From NCBI GenBank assembly GCA_900555035.1, contig USJX01000017.1, positions 1-45,303 on the forward strand: DNA of 45,303 nucleotides. The letters run 5' to 3'. How positions within the stretch are numbered: the first letter of the stretch is position 1; every line of letters starts with the position of its first letter. Source of the DNA: an uncultured Prevotella sp. GTDB lineage: Bacteria; Bacteroidota; Bacteroidia; Bacteroidales; Bacteroidaceae. This document shows, in pieces, positions 9,501 through 17,614 of the stretch. Under the pieces are notes generated by a model. The model was not told the origin of the DNA. It ran no database searches and worked only from the letters and a program-made list of their open reading frames with translations. A program made the position numbers and the translations under genes.

Positions 9501-9644
9501 AGCACCCATGACAGGCTCACCGGAAGCATCCTTCACGTGTCCCTTAATCGCAGCTGTCTGCGCAAAGGAACTCACCGTCAGAAGCAGACCACCTGCGAGG
9601 GTCAATGCTCTGAGAGGCAATTTAAATTTTACCTGCTTCATCAT
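6597..9644 (-). CDS. susC: SusC-like TonB-dependent starch oligosaccharide transporter
   Basis: This 1015-residue outer-membrane protein has a signal peptide (to about residue 29, SSFAQ), a CarboxypepD_reg-like domain (about 33-110, GHVKDASGEPVMGATI), a TonB plug (about 118-240) and a 22-strand barrel ending in Phe (GLNLNF). The plug contains the SusC lines VVVIGYG, DPLYVVDG and LKDASATAIYGSRASNGVI. Two adjacent ATGs are present at the start. Together with SusD it imports starch-derived oligosaccharides using TonB energy. It is the first gene of the leftward operon; its promoter has a TAATTTTG -7 element (9771-9778), with the LacI-type operator about 69 bp upstream of that element. Confidence 0.95.
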   Translation of the reverse strand: MMKQVKFKLPLRALTLAGGLLLTVSSFAQTAAIKGHVKDASGEPVMGATITVNGKPVGITDMDGNFSVDAAPGANLTFTYLGMTPQTIKATSNMMITLADDSKALNEVVVIGYGRAKKDDLTGSVTAIKPDELSKGITNNASDMLVGKIAGVDVQTAGGTPGAGAQIRIRGGASLNASNDPLYVVDGLIIDNQTATGMSNILAMINPSDIESFTVLKDASATAIYGSRASNGVIIITTKKGRNGQKPSVSYTGDVTISTIQKKYDVLNAAQYKELVGSVNGLDASKLGNADTNWQDEIFRTAVSTNHNVSVQGGLKNMPYRASVGFNNSNGIVKTSWMNRVNASLNLAPSLLDKHLNFNLTGKFMYEKDRYADAGGAIGAALSMNPTEPVFGEGDQYAVTGGYYQNLINKADDMTDPNWKNTTNSNAAQNPVALLNQKETIAHARDYSGNFEVDYKIHGFEDLHLHASLGAQYTSTQQSDEISKYSYSNNYFGWAGMTHYWKYNMIGNAYAQYAHKFGVHDIDVMAGAEQSHYHRHGYNQGFGTDEYLKANNPVLNEETGYYNWQHNPSKRSEQEWANHNSLVSYFGRLNYNLLDRYLITATFRADGSSRFAKGHKWGYFPSAAFAWKINNEGFLKDVKWLDDFKFRVGWGKTGQQNGIDDFYYAPLYVVGNSYAQYPFGNDYHQTVRPNKYNDKLTWEKTTTWNAGIDFAALNNRFSFNIDGYYRKTTDLLATVDVPAGTTFGDNLLKNVGSLKNYGVEVAFDVKPIVTKDFTWDITYNVGWNHNEITSLDAGAQDWVWTGDKISRGNNTKILKNKVGEAVNSFFVYQQVYDENGKPIEGLYVDRNADGQINDDDRYYYKNPSPDVIMGLTTKFLYKNWDFSMAFRASLGNYVYYDFLANRASISPSGLYSNSSFSNTTPEAVKLGFTGLTVAQNYLSDYFVRNASYLKCTNITLGYSFPALIKNSCSGRIYFTAQNPFIITKYKGIDPEVTSGIDSNPYPRPMSFQIGLNLNF

Positions 9645-9929
9645 TTTGCTTGATTTTTAAGTTTATGTTTATAATTATATTTAAAATCGTAGTTGAATAT
9701 CATTGTTAGTCTCTGGCCTTGTTTTATAAAAAATAGGTCGAGGTTTTGCGTTGCTTATTCTTTCTGGGTGCAAAATTAAAGTCTTTTTCGATACGATGCA
9801 CTATTTTTTAGTTAATTCCGTTATTTCTTATGCGCAAACGTTTGCACTTGATTTGCTTGATATTAATCAAGAAAAAAGGTACAAGATAACGGATATTTGT
9901 CTAATTTTGCAGCATGACTTAGAAACAAC
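9645..9929. promoter_or_regulatory. Divergent susC / lacI promoter region with LacI-type operator
   Basis: The perfect palindrome GCAAACGTTTGC lies at 9834-9845. The leftward susC promoter has TAATTTTG at 9771-9778 (minus strand) and the rightward lacI promoter has TAATTTTG at 9902-9909. The operator centre is 68.5 bp from the end of the susC -7 element and 69.5 bp from the end of the lacI one. It is therefore placed symmetrically between the two promoters and upstream of both RNA polymerase sites. Neither promoter shows a good -33 TTTG, as expected for activator-dependent promoters. Confidence 0.75.
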
Positions 9930-10955
9930 ATGAACGAGAATAACAATATAACAATGAAGGATATTGCTCGCGACCTGGGGGTAAGCATTGCCACGGTGAG
10001 CCGAGCGTTGAAGGACAGTCCGAGAATCAGTGCTGCCCAGAAGGAGCGTATTCAAGCATACGCGCGTGAACATAACTTCTATCCGAACGTCATCGGCGAG
10101 GCTCTTCGCCACAGCAGGGTGCAGCCGATGAAGGTAATCGGAGTTATCATCCCCGAGATGGTTCATTATTATTTTATGTCTATCCTCTCGGGAATTGAGG
10201 AGGAGGCGAGAGCCAGGGGCTATCGTGTGATGGTGGCGCAGAGCAAGGAGCGATACGACCGAGAAGTGGCTATCTGTGAAGACTTCTATAAGAATAAGGT
10301 GTGTGGCATCATCGTTTCGCAGGCGAAGGATACCAAGCAGTATGACCATTTCGAGAAGTTGATGAACAATGGCGTGCCGCTCGTCTTTATCGATAGAATC
10401 TGTACGGGGGTGAACTGCTCCAGAGTGGTGGTGGATGACTACATGGGTGCCTTCACCGCCGTGACCTATCTCATTGATACGGGCTGCAAGAAGATAGCCT
10501 TCTATGGTTCGCCGATGAACTTGGAGATTTCCAAAAACAGATACAACGGTTATCATGATGCCATCGTGAAGCATGGACTGACCGAGAACCCTGACTGGGT
10601 GAGAATCTGCGACAACCGCGCGCAGGCTGAGGCTATCACGCCTGAAATCCTGGAGCAGGATGATGTGCCGGATGCATTCTTCGCCATCAACGACGATACC
10701 GCTATCGGTATCCTCTATACCGCCAAGCGCATGGGATATGCTGTGCCAGATGATATCAGTATCTGCGGTTTTACCAATGGCGACCGTGCCAAGGCGAGCG
10801 ACCCGATGCTTACCACCGTGGAACAGCGAGGCGTAGCAGTGGGCGAGGAAGCGGCAAATATCCTCATCGGACAGGTGGAGGGATCCATCCAGAAGGATGA
10901 TGTGGAGAAAAGAGTGGTGAGAACCCGACTCGTGGTAAGAGGAACTACGAGATAA
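9930..10955 (+). CDS. LacI-family regulator of the starch/maltose locus
   Basis: The product has 341 residues. The N-terminal LacI helix-turn-helix (about 8-30) reads ITMKDIARDLGVSIATVSRA and is followed by the hinge region. A periplasmic-binding-protein-like effector domain begins near residue 65 (VIGVIIPEMVHYYFMSILSGIEEEA). The nearby palindromes GCAAACGTTTGC have the central CG of LacI-family operators. The gene is divergent from susC and shares its control region. Given the constant upstream placement of the operators, it probably activates rather than represses, responding to a maltodextrin or a phosphorylated sugar; the effector cannot be read from the sequence. The MFS gene follows after 46 bp and is probably co-transcribed. 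Confidence 0.93.
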   Translation: MNENNNITMKDIARDLGVSIATVSRALKDSPRISAAQKERIQAYAREHNFYPNVIGEALRHSRVQPMKVIGVIIPEMVHYYFMSILSGIEEEARARGYRVMVAQSKERYDREVAICEDFYKNKVCGIIVSQAKDTKQYDHFEKLMNNGVPLVFIDRICTGVNCSRVVVDDYMGAFTAVTYLIDTGCKKIAFYGSPMNLEISKNRYNGYHDAIVKHGLTENPDWVRICDNRAQAEAITPEILEQDDVPDAFFAINDDTAIGILYTAKRMGYAVPDDISICGFTNGDRAKASDPMLTTVEQRGVAVGEEAANILIGQVEGSIQKDDVEKRVVRTRLVVRGTTR

Positions 10956-11001
10956 GCTTGAACTTTGAACACCGAACTTTGAAATTTAAAATAACAACAA
11001 T

Positions 11002-12315
11002 ATGACACAAAAACCTGATTTGAGTTTCTGGAAGCTCTGGAACCTGAGCTTCGGTTTCTTCGGGGTACAGATTGCCTACGCCCTTCAGAGCGCCAACATC
11101 TCCCGAATCTTTGCAACGTTGGGTGCTGACCCACACAACTTGAGTTATTTCTGGATTCTCCCTCCATTGATGGGAATCCTGGTACAGCCTATCGTAGGTA
11201 CGCTGAGTGATAAAACCTGGTGCCGATTCGGTCGCCGCATCCCTTATCTCTTCGTGGGAGCCACGATAGCTGTCCTCGTGATGTGCCTGCTGCCGAATGC
11301 CGGTTCGCTGGGCCTTACCGTGAGCGGAGCCATGCTCTTCGGTTTGATTGCCCTGATGTTTCTGGATACGAGCATCAACATGGCGATGCAGCCTTTCAAG
11401 ATGCTGGTGGGCGACATGGTGAACGAGAAGCAGAAGGCAAAGGCTTACTCTATCCAGAGTTTCCTCTGCAATGCCGGTTCTGTGGCTGGATACATCTTCC
11501 CGTTCCTCTTTACCTTCCTGGGTATCAAGAATGTGGCAGAACAGGGCGTGGTGCCTGATTCCGTTATCTGGTCGTTCTATGTGGGCGCTGCCATCCTGAT
11601 TCTCTGTGTTATCTACACCACGATGAAGGTGAAGGAGTGGAATCCGCAGCAGTATGCGGAGTATAACGGCGTAGCTGGCGATGTGGAAAAGGAAGAAGAG
11701 GGTAAGGCCGATTGGATTACGCTCTTGAAGAATGCGCCTTCTACCTTCTGGAAGGTGGGACTGGTACAGTTCTTCTGCTGGGCTGGCTTCCTCTATCTCT
11801 GGAACTATTCCACCGGTGCCATCGCCGAAACCGTTTGGAATACCACCGACCCTAAGTCGGCTGAATTCCAGGAAGCAGGCAACTGGGTGGGCATCCTCTT
11901 TGCCGTACAGGCTGTGGGCAGCGTGCTTTGGGCTGTGGTGCTTCCTCAGTTCAAGAACACCAAAATGGCTTATAGCGTGAGCTTGCTGATTGGTGGCGTG
12001 GGCTTCGCTCTTATTCCATTCCTGCACGACCAGTACTTGCAGTTTATCCCATTCCTGATGATTGGTGCGGGTTGGGCAGCCATGCTGGCAATGCCATTCA
12101 CCTTTGTTACCAACGCCTTGCAGGGCTATGGTCACATGGGTGCTTATCTGGGCCTGTTTAACGGAACTATCTGTATTCCTCAGATTGTGGCAGCCATCTG
12201 CGGCGGCACTATCCTGAGCTTGATCGGTTCTCATCAGAGCGACATGATGATAGTGGCTGGTGTATTGCTCATCGCCGGTGCCTTATCTGTCAGTATCATC
12301 AAGGAAAAGAAATAA
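11002..12315 (+). CDS. MFS maltose/maltodextrin-type sugar transporter
   Basis: This integral membrane protein has 437 residues and about 12 predicted membrane segments. The N-terminal part WKLWNLSFGFFGVQIAYALQ and the loop GTLSDKTWCRFGRRIPYL, an MFS motif A variant between segments 2 and 3, are typical of the sucrose/maltose MFS group (SLC45-like, MFS_1/MFS_2). A conserved small cytoplasmic loop (VKEWNPQQYAEYNGVAGD) separates the two halves. It would carry maltose or short maltodextrins across the inner membrane to the cytoplasmic MalQ encoded next. The gene follows lacI closely with no promoter visible between them. Substrate is inferred from context. Confidence 0.88.
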   Translation: MTQKPDLSFWKLWNLSFGFFGVQIAYALQSANISRIFATLGADPHNLSYFWILPPLMGILVQPIVGTLSDKTWCRFGRRIPYLFVGATIAVLVMCLLPNAGSLGLTVSGAMLFGLIALMFLDTSINMAMQPFKMLVGDMVNEKQKAKAYSIQSFLCNAGSVAGYIFPFLFTFLGIKNVAEQGVVPDSVIWSFYVGAAILILCVIYTTMKVKEWNPQQYAEYNGVAGDVEKEEEGKADWITLLKNAPSTFWKVGLVQFFCWAGFLYLWNYSTGAIAETVWNTTDPKSAEFQEAGNWVGILFAVQAVGSVLWAVVLPQFKNTKMAYSVSLLIGGVGFALIPFLHDQYLQFIPFLMIGAGWAAMLAMPFTFVTNALQGYGHMGAYLGLFNGTICIPQIVAAICGGTILSLIGSHQSDMMIVAGVLLIAGALSVSIIKEKK

Positions 12316-12357
12316 AGCTTATCAAGAACCATGAATAATGCCAGTCAAGGAAAACTA

Positions 12358-12434
12358 ATGCAAACGTTTGCATTTGTTTTTCCTCGATTTGTGCAAAAGA
12401 ACCGTACTTGTTACGGATATTTTTGCTAATTTCG
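12358..12434 (+). promoter_or_regulatory. LacI-type operator and promoter of malQ
   Basis: The 16-bp perfect palindrome ATGCAAACGTTTGCAT lies at 12358-12373. TAATTTCG at 12427-12434 is a one-mismatch -7 element whose end is 68.5 bp from the operator centre, as at the other sites. TATTTTTG at 12418-12425 is a better match to the consensus and is an alternative -7 element; the spacing then would be 59.5 bp. Confidence 0.7.
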
Positions 12435-12478
12435 CATCGGAAATAAAAAATAAATAACTAACATCTAAGTGGAGTTTT

Positions 12479-15154
12479 ATGACAATTCATTTTAACATAG
12501 AATACAAAACCATGTTCGGCGAGCAGCTCGTCTTGAACATTCAGAAGGCGGATGAGGAACTTAGCTTCCCGATGACTACTCTCAATGGCGAGAGATGGTC
12601 GTTTGACTGGTGTGTAGAACAGCCAGAGAAGGTTTACACCTATTATTATAGTGTAGAGCGCGATGGCAGGGTGCTCAAGACCGAGTGGCTTCTCGTGAAG
12701 CATCGTCTGGAACTGAACGCTACCAAGGCGGATGAGTTTACCCTCTATGACAGTTGGAAGGTGATACCTGAGGATGCTTATCTTTACAGCAGTGCCTTCA
12801 CCGATTGCATCAATCACCAGGCTCCAGAAGAACTGGCGATGCAGAACTGTGCCAAGACCATACGCCTCATCGTGCGTGCCCCTCAGCTTCGTGATGGAGA
12901 AAGACTCGGACTGGTAGGTGCCGACAACGTGCTGGGTGCATGGAATGCAGAAAAAATGCTGAAGATGACACAGCACACCTATAACGAATGGGTGGTGGAT
13001 TTGGATGCTGCTCATCTGCAGACTGCTCACATGGAGTTCAAGTTTGTGGCTTACAACGAGAAGAAGGATCTGCTGTTTTGGGAAACAGGCTTGAACCGCA
13101 CCATCGACCTGCCGGAGATGAAGGCAGGTGATGCCATCGCTTATGATCTGGACCAGGCTTTCTTTGCCCTCTACAACCGCAAGCTTGCCGGAACGCAGGT
13201 GCCAGTATTCTCTTTGCGCAGCGAGAAGAGTGCCGGAGTGGGCGATTTCGGCGACCTGAAGACCATGATAGACCTCGTGGCTTCTACCGGTCAGAAAGTT
13301 CTTCAGCTTCTGCCAATCAATGATACCACCATCACCCATACCTGGACGGACAGTTATCCATATAGCTGCATCAGCGTCTTTGCCATCCATCCGATGTATG
13401 CCGATCTGAATGCGTTGCCAGTGTTGAAGGACAAGAAGGCTCGCGAGGAGGCAGAGAAGACCCGCAAGGAACTCAATGCCTTGCATCAGATTGATTATGA
13501 GAAGGTGAATGATTACAAGCAGGATTATCTGCAACAGATATTTGCACAGGAAGGTAAAAAGATGATGTCGGGAGCCGATTTCAAGGCTTTCATTCAGGAT
13601 ACACAACAGTGGCTCGTGCCTTACGCACAGTATTCTTACCTGCGCGACAAGAATGGCACTGCCGACTTCACTCAGTGGCCAGACCATCATGTTTGGGATG
13701 AGGCTGAACGCAAGGATTTGACCAACCCTGAAACCGAGGCGTACCAGAATGTGGAGTTCTTCTACTTCGTGCAGTTCATTCTGAACAAGCAGATGCAGGA
13801 GGCACACGAGCATGCCAAGGCGAAGGGCGTTATCCTGAAGGGTGATATTCCTATCGGTGTGCATCGTCACAGTTGCGATGTTTGGATGGAGCCTAAGTAC
13901 TTCAATCTGAACGGTCAGGCGGGTGCTCCACCTGATGACTTCTCTGTGAATGGTCAGAATTGGGGATTCCCTACTTACAACTGGGATGAGATGTTGAAGG
14001 ATGGTTGCCAGTGGTGGACCCGCAGATTCCAGAACATGTCGAAGTTCTTTGATGCCTATCGCATCGACCACGTGCTCGGCTTCTTCCGCATCTGGGAAAT
14101 TCCAGTGGATAGCGTACATGGCTTGCTCGGACAGTTTGCTCCAGCCCTCGGCATGACCCGTGAGGAGATTCAGAGCTACGGCTTGAACTTCCAGGAAGAC
14201 CGCTTCCTCCGTCCGTTCATTACCGACTGGATATTGGACCGTATGTTCCATGAGCGTGCCGACGAAGTGAAGGAGAAGTATCTCGATCGCCTGGATGAGG
14301 AGCGCTATCAGATGAAGCCTGAGGTAGATACCCAGCGCAAGGTGGAGGCTCTCTTCCAGAATGTAACTGATGAGAAGGATATCTGGTTGCGTGATGGCTT
14401 GTATGCCCTGATCAGCGATGTGCTCTTCGTTCGCGATCGCAAGAACCCAGAACTCTTCCATCCACGTATCTCGGCACAGCTCGACTTTATCTACGAGTCG
14501 CTCTATGATGTTGACAAGGCAGCATTCAATCGCCTTTACAACGACTACTTCTATCGCCGCAACAACCAGTTCTGGTATGGCGAGGCGATGAAGAAGTTGC
14601 CTAAGCTGGTTCAGGCTACCCGCATGCTGGTTTGTGCCGAAGACCTGGGTATGGTACCTGACTGCGTGCCATGGGTGATGAACGAATTGAAGATATTGAG
14701 TCTGGAGCTCCAGAGCATGCCAAAGGACCCATCGGTTAAGTTCGGTCATCTGAGCCGTAACCCATACCGCTCAGTCTGCACCATCACCAGCCATGATATG
14801 CCAACCTTGCGTATGTGGTGGGACGAGAACATCTCCCGTACCCAGGAGTATTACAACACGATGCTCTATCGTGAGGGACCAGCTCCTCATCCGCTCCCAG
14901 GTTGGTTGGCAAGAGACATCATCTCCCGCCATCTTACCTCTCCATCCATGCTCTGCGTATTGAGCGTACAGGATTGGCTTGCCATCGATGAAAAGCTCCG
15001 TCTGCCGGATGCCGATGCCGAGCGCATCAATATCCCAGCCAATCCAAAGCACTACTGGCGCTATCGCATGCACCTGAGTCTGGAAGAGTTGGCTGCCAGC
15101 AAGGAGTTCATGGAGGATATCACCGAACTGATAGCTCTGAGTGGACGCAACTAA
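12479..15154 (+). CDS. malQ: 4-alpha-glucanotransferase (GH77) with tandem N-terminal CBM20
   Basis: This 891-residue protein has no signal peptide, so it is cytoplasmic. Two N-terminal starch-binding domains of CBM20 type (about 1-105 and 135-240; the second includes LGLVGADNVLGAWN) precede the GH77 barrel. Catalytic positions are present: nucleophile Asp530 in YRIDHVLG, acid/base Glu721 in CAEDLG and Asp773 in TSHDMPTL. The architecture matches the long DPE2-like MalQ group. It transfers maltosyl or glucan units between maltodextrins, releasing glucose and building longer chains for phosphorylase or glucosidase. It has its own promoter with a LacI-type operator. A strong terminator follows the stop codon. 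Confidence 0.95.
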   Translation: MTIHFNIEYKTMFGEQLVLNIQKADEELSFPMTTLNGERWSFDWCVEQPEKVYTYYYSVERDGRVLKTEWLLVKHRLELNATKADEFTLYDSWKVIPEDAYLYSSAFTDCINHQAPEELAMQNCAKTIRLIVRAPQLRDGERLGLVGADNVLGAWNAEKMLKMTQHTYNEWVVDLDAAHLQTAHMEFKFVAYNEKKDLLFWETGLNRTIDLPEMKAGDAIAYDLDQAFFALYNRKLAGTQVPVFSLRSEKSAGVGDFGDLKTMIDLVASTGQKVLQLLPINDTTITHTWTDSYPYSCISVFAIHPMYADLNALPVLKDKKAREEAEKTRKELNALHQIDYEKVNDYKQDYLQQIFAQEGKKMMSGADFKAFIQDTQQWLVPYAQYSYLRDKNGTADFTQWPDHHVWDEAERKDLTNPETEAYQNVEFFYFVQFILNKQMQEAHEHAKAKGVILKGDIPIGVHRHSCDVWMEPKYFNLNGQAGAPPDDFSVNGQNWGFPTYNWDEMLKDGCQWWTRRFQNMSKFFDAYRIDHVLGFFRIWEIPVDSVHGLLGQFAPALGMTREEIQSYGLNFQEDRFLRPFITDWILDRMFHERADEVKEKYLDRLDEERYQMKPEVDTQRKVEALFQNVTDEKDIWLRDGLYALISDVLFVRDRKNPELFHPRISAQLDFIYESLYDVDKAAFNRLYNDYFYRRNNQFWYGEAMKKLPKLVQATRMLVCAEDLGMVPDCVPWVMNELKILSLELQSMPKDPSVKFGHLSRNPYRSVCTITSHDMPTLRMWWDENISRTQEYYNTMLYREGPAPHPLPGWLARDIISRHLTSPSMLCVLSVQDWLAIDEKLRLPDADAERINIPANPKHYWRYRMHLSLEELAASKEFMEDITELIALSGRN

Positions 15155-15207
15155 GATATTGCAAAAGCAATAGTGAATGTAATAGTAAATGCAGAAGCTA
15201 TAGAGAT

Positions 15208-15231
15208 TGCAAACGTGTGCAAACGTTTGCA
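15208..15231 (+). promoter_or_regulatory. LacI-type operator with extra half-site
   Basis: TGCAAACGTTTGCA at 15218-15231 is a perfect palindrome. An additional half-site, TGCAAACG, starts exactly 10 bp upstream at 15208. The operator centre lies 69.5 bp before the end of the GH97 promoter -7 element (15287-15294). Confidence 0.75.
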
Positions 15232-15244
15232 CCTTGATGTACAG

Positions 15245-15278
15245 AAAAATACCCTCCCAATTAGCGGAGGGTATTTTT
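15245..15278 (+). terminator. Terminator of malQ
   Basis: AAAAATACCCTCC pairs perfectly with GGAGGGTATTTTT around an 8-nt loop and is followed by a T-rich stretch. It lies between the LacI-type operator and the GH97 promoter, so the operator is inside the malQ 3' untranslated region. Confidence 0.9.
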
Positions 15279-15286
15279 GTTTTTTG

Positions 15287-15294
15287 TATCTTTG
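15287..15294 (+). promoter_or_regulatory. -7 element of the GH97 gene promoter
   Basis: TATCTTTG followed by GCAC is a good -7 element. No -33 TTTG is found at the right distance, because that position is occupied by the malQ terminator stem. Activator help from the operator at 15218-15231 is therefore likely. Confidence 0.6.
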
Positions 15295-15377
15295 CACAGT
15301 CTTAAGAATAAACAGATTATGATTAAGGTTAACTAACAAGAATTCAAAAAAACAAGAATAAGCAATAACTGAACAGT

Positions 15378-17513
15378 ATGAAGAAACTGAATGTATTAGT
15401 GATGGGTCTCTTGCTCCCGATGTTGGCAGCAGCCCAGACCGTTAAGTCGCCTAACGGCAATGTCTCAGTGACTTTCTCTTTAACCGGAAAGGGACAGCCT
15501 ACCTACGAGATGAGCTATAAGGGAAAGACTGTATGTAAGCCATCGCATCTCGGACTGGAGCTGGCGAAGGATAAGCACGCCTCTAAGGGTATGGAGGAAA
15601 CCAGCCTGATGGATGGTTTCACAGAAACCGGCAGCAAGACATCGACCTTCGATGAAACCTGGAAGCCAGTATGGGGCGAGACTGCTACCATCCGTAACCA
15701 TTACAACGAGATGGAGGTAAACCTGAACCAGGCTTCATCCAAGCGCAACATCACCATCCGTTTCCGTGTATATGATTATGGTATGGGCTTGCGCTATGAG
15801 TTCCCTCAGCAGCAAAGCCTGAACTACTTTGTGATTCAGGAGGAGCATACCCAGTTTGCCATGGCAGGCGATCATACCGCTTACTGGATTCCTGGCGATT
15901 ACGATACCCAGGAGTATGACTACAACATTACTCCATTAACCGGCATCCGTCCTGTCATCGCCAAGAACCGCGAATCTTACAAGAGCAATTCATCTACCAC
16001 CGTCTTCTCGGATACCGGCGTTCAGACATCGCTCCAGATGAAGACCAAGGATGGACTCTATATCAATATCCACGAGGCTGCCTGCCTGGATTATCCAACC
16101 ATGCACCTCAACCTGGATGAGAAGACATTGACCTTCGAGTCTTGGCTCACTCCTGATGCCGTGGGCAGAAAGGGATTCATACAGACTCCATTCAATACAC
16201 CTTGGCGTACCGTGATGGTGAGCGATGATGCCCGTGATATGCTTTCATGCAAGTTGACCTTGAACCTCAACGAGCCTTGCAAGATTAAGGATACTTCATG
16301 GATTCATCCTACCAAGTACTGCGGCGTATGGTGGAATATGATTGTAGGCACCAAGACCTGGAGCTATACCAACGACCTGCCATCTGTTCGCCTCGGTGTA
16401 ACCGATTACAGTAAGTGCAAGCCTAATGGTACCCATGGTGCAACCAACGAGGAGGTAAAGCGCTACATCGACTTTGCTGCCAAGAACGGTTTGCAGGAGG
16501 TGCTGGTAGAAGGCTGGAACGAAGGTTGGGAAGACTGGTTCGGTCATCAGAAACTCGATGTCTTCGATTTCGTAACTCCATATCCTGACTTCGATATCAA
16601 GATGCTCAACGACTACGCACACTCTAAGGGTGTGAAGCTGATGATGCACCACGAGACCTCTTCTGCAGCTCTCAACTACGAGCGTCACATGGAGGATGCC
16701 TTCAACCTGATGAACAAATATGGCTATGATGCCGTGAAGACCGGTTATGTGGGCGATATCATCCCAAGAGGTGAGTATCACTACAGTCAGTTGATGAACA
16801 ATCACTACCAGCGTGTCATCGAGACAGCAGCCAAGCATCATATCATGGTAAATGCCCACGAGGCAACCCGTCCTACAGGTATCTGCCGCACCTGGCCTAA
16901 CCTGGTGGGTAACGAGAGTGCCCGTGGTACTGAGTACGAGGCATTTGGCGGTAGCAAGCCTTATCACACCGTGATGTTGCCATTCACCCGTCTGCAGGGT
17001 GGTCCGATGGATTATACCCCTGGTATCTTCGAGACCAAGCTTTCTGAGTGGAGCAACAACCCAAGTTATGTTCATACCACTCTCTGCGGTCAGCTTTCGC
17101 TCTATCTTGTCATGTACAGTCCTTTGCAGATGGCAGCCGATCTTCCAGAGCATTATGAGAAGTATGACGATGCCTTCCAGTTCATCCGCGACGTAGCTTG
17201 CGACTGGGACGACTCCAAGTACCTGGAGGCAGAGCCAGCTAAGTATATCACCGTAGCCCGCAAGGCAAAGGGCACAGACAACTGGTTCGTTGGTGGTAAG
17301 ACCGATGCAGCCCGCACATCTGTAGTAAAGCTCGACTTCCTCGATAAGGGCAAGAAGTATGCTTGCGCCATCTATCAGGACGGCAAGAATGCCGATTACG
17401 AGAAGAATCCTAAATCTTACCAGATCATCCACAAGACTGTGAAGAAGGGTGATGTATTGAAGATTAATGAAGCACGTGGTGGTGGTTTCGCCATCTCATT
17501 GCTCGCTAAATAA
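15378..17513 (+). CDS. susB: GH97 alpha-glucosidase, SusB type
   Basis: The protein has 711 residues with a signal peptide ending LAAAQ near residue 20, so it is periplasmic. It contains the GH97 N-terminal beta-sandwich, a TIM barrel (about 270-570) and a C-terminal beta domain. The three carboxylates of inverting GH97 enzymes are present: Glu426 (MMHHETSS), Glu495 (VNAHEATRPTG) and Glu519 (ARGTEYE). They lie at a constant offset of 13 from Glu439, Glu508 and Glu532 of B. thetaiotaomicron SusB, which argues for the same inverting mechanism. It releases glucose from the non-reducing end of maltodextrins. It is expressed from its own operator-linked promoter and is followed by a hairpin and the pullulanase gene. 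Confidence 0.95.
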   Translation: MKKLNVLVMGLLLPMLAAAQTVKSPNGNVSVTFSLTGKGQPTYEMSYKGKTVCKPSHLGLELAKDKHASKGMEETSLMDGFTETGSKTSTFDETWKPVWGETATIRNHYNEMEVNLNQASSKRNITIRFRVYDYGMGLRYEFPQQQSLNYFVIQEEHTQFAMAGDHTAYWIPGDYDTQEYDYNITPLTGIRPVIAKNRESYKSNSSTTVFSDTGVQTSLQMKTKDGLYINIHEAACLDYPTMHLNLDEKTLTFESWLTPDAVGRKGFIQTPFNTPWRTVMVSDDARDMLSCKLTLNLNEPCKIKDTSWIHPTKYCGVWWNMIVGTKTWSYTNDLPSVRLGVTDYSKCKPNGTHGATNEEVKRYIDFAAKNGLQEVLVEGWNEGWEDWFGHQKLDVFDFVTPYPDFDIKMLNDYAHSKGVKLMMHHETSSAALNYERHMEDAFNLMNKYGYDAVKTGYVGDIIPRGEYHYSQLMNNHYQRVIETAAKHHIMVNAHEATRPTGICRTWPNLVGNESARGTEYEAFGGSKPYHTVMLPFTRLQGGPMDYTPGIFETKLSEWSNNPSYVHTTLCGQLSLYLVMYSPLQMAADLPEHYEKYDDAFQFIRDVACDWDDSKYLEAEPAKYITVARKAKGTDNWFVGGKTDAARTSVVKLDFLDKGKKYACAIYQDGKNADYEKNPKSYQIIHKTVKKGDVLKINEARGGGFAISLLAK

Positions 17514-17537
17514 TGATTAGAAACATAGAAAAGTAGA

Positions 17538-17571
17538 AGTTTAGGGAAGATGCATATTTCTTCCCTAAACT
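17538..17571 (+). terminator. Hairpin between the GH97 and pullulanase genes
   Basis: AGTTTAGGGAAGA pairs perfectly with TCTTCCCTAAACT around an 8-nt loop; CCTTTTCTG follows. The pullulanase gene begins only 16-44 bp later with no visible promoter, so the hairpin probably attenuates rather than fully stops transcription, or protects an upstream mRNA end. Confidence 0.7.
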
Positions 17572-17614
17572 CCTTTTCTGTTCAATTATGACAACTACCA
17601 ATTTTATAATAAGA

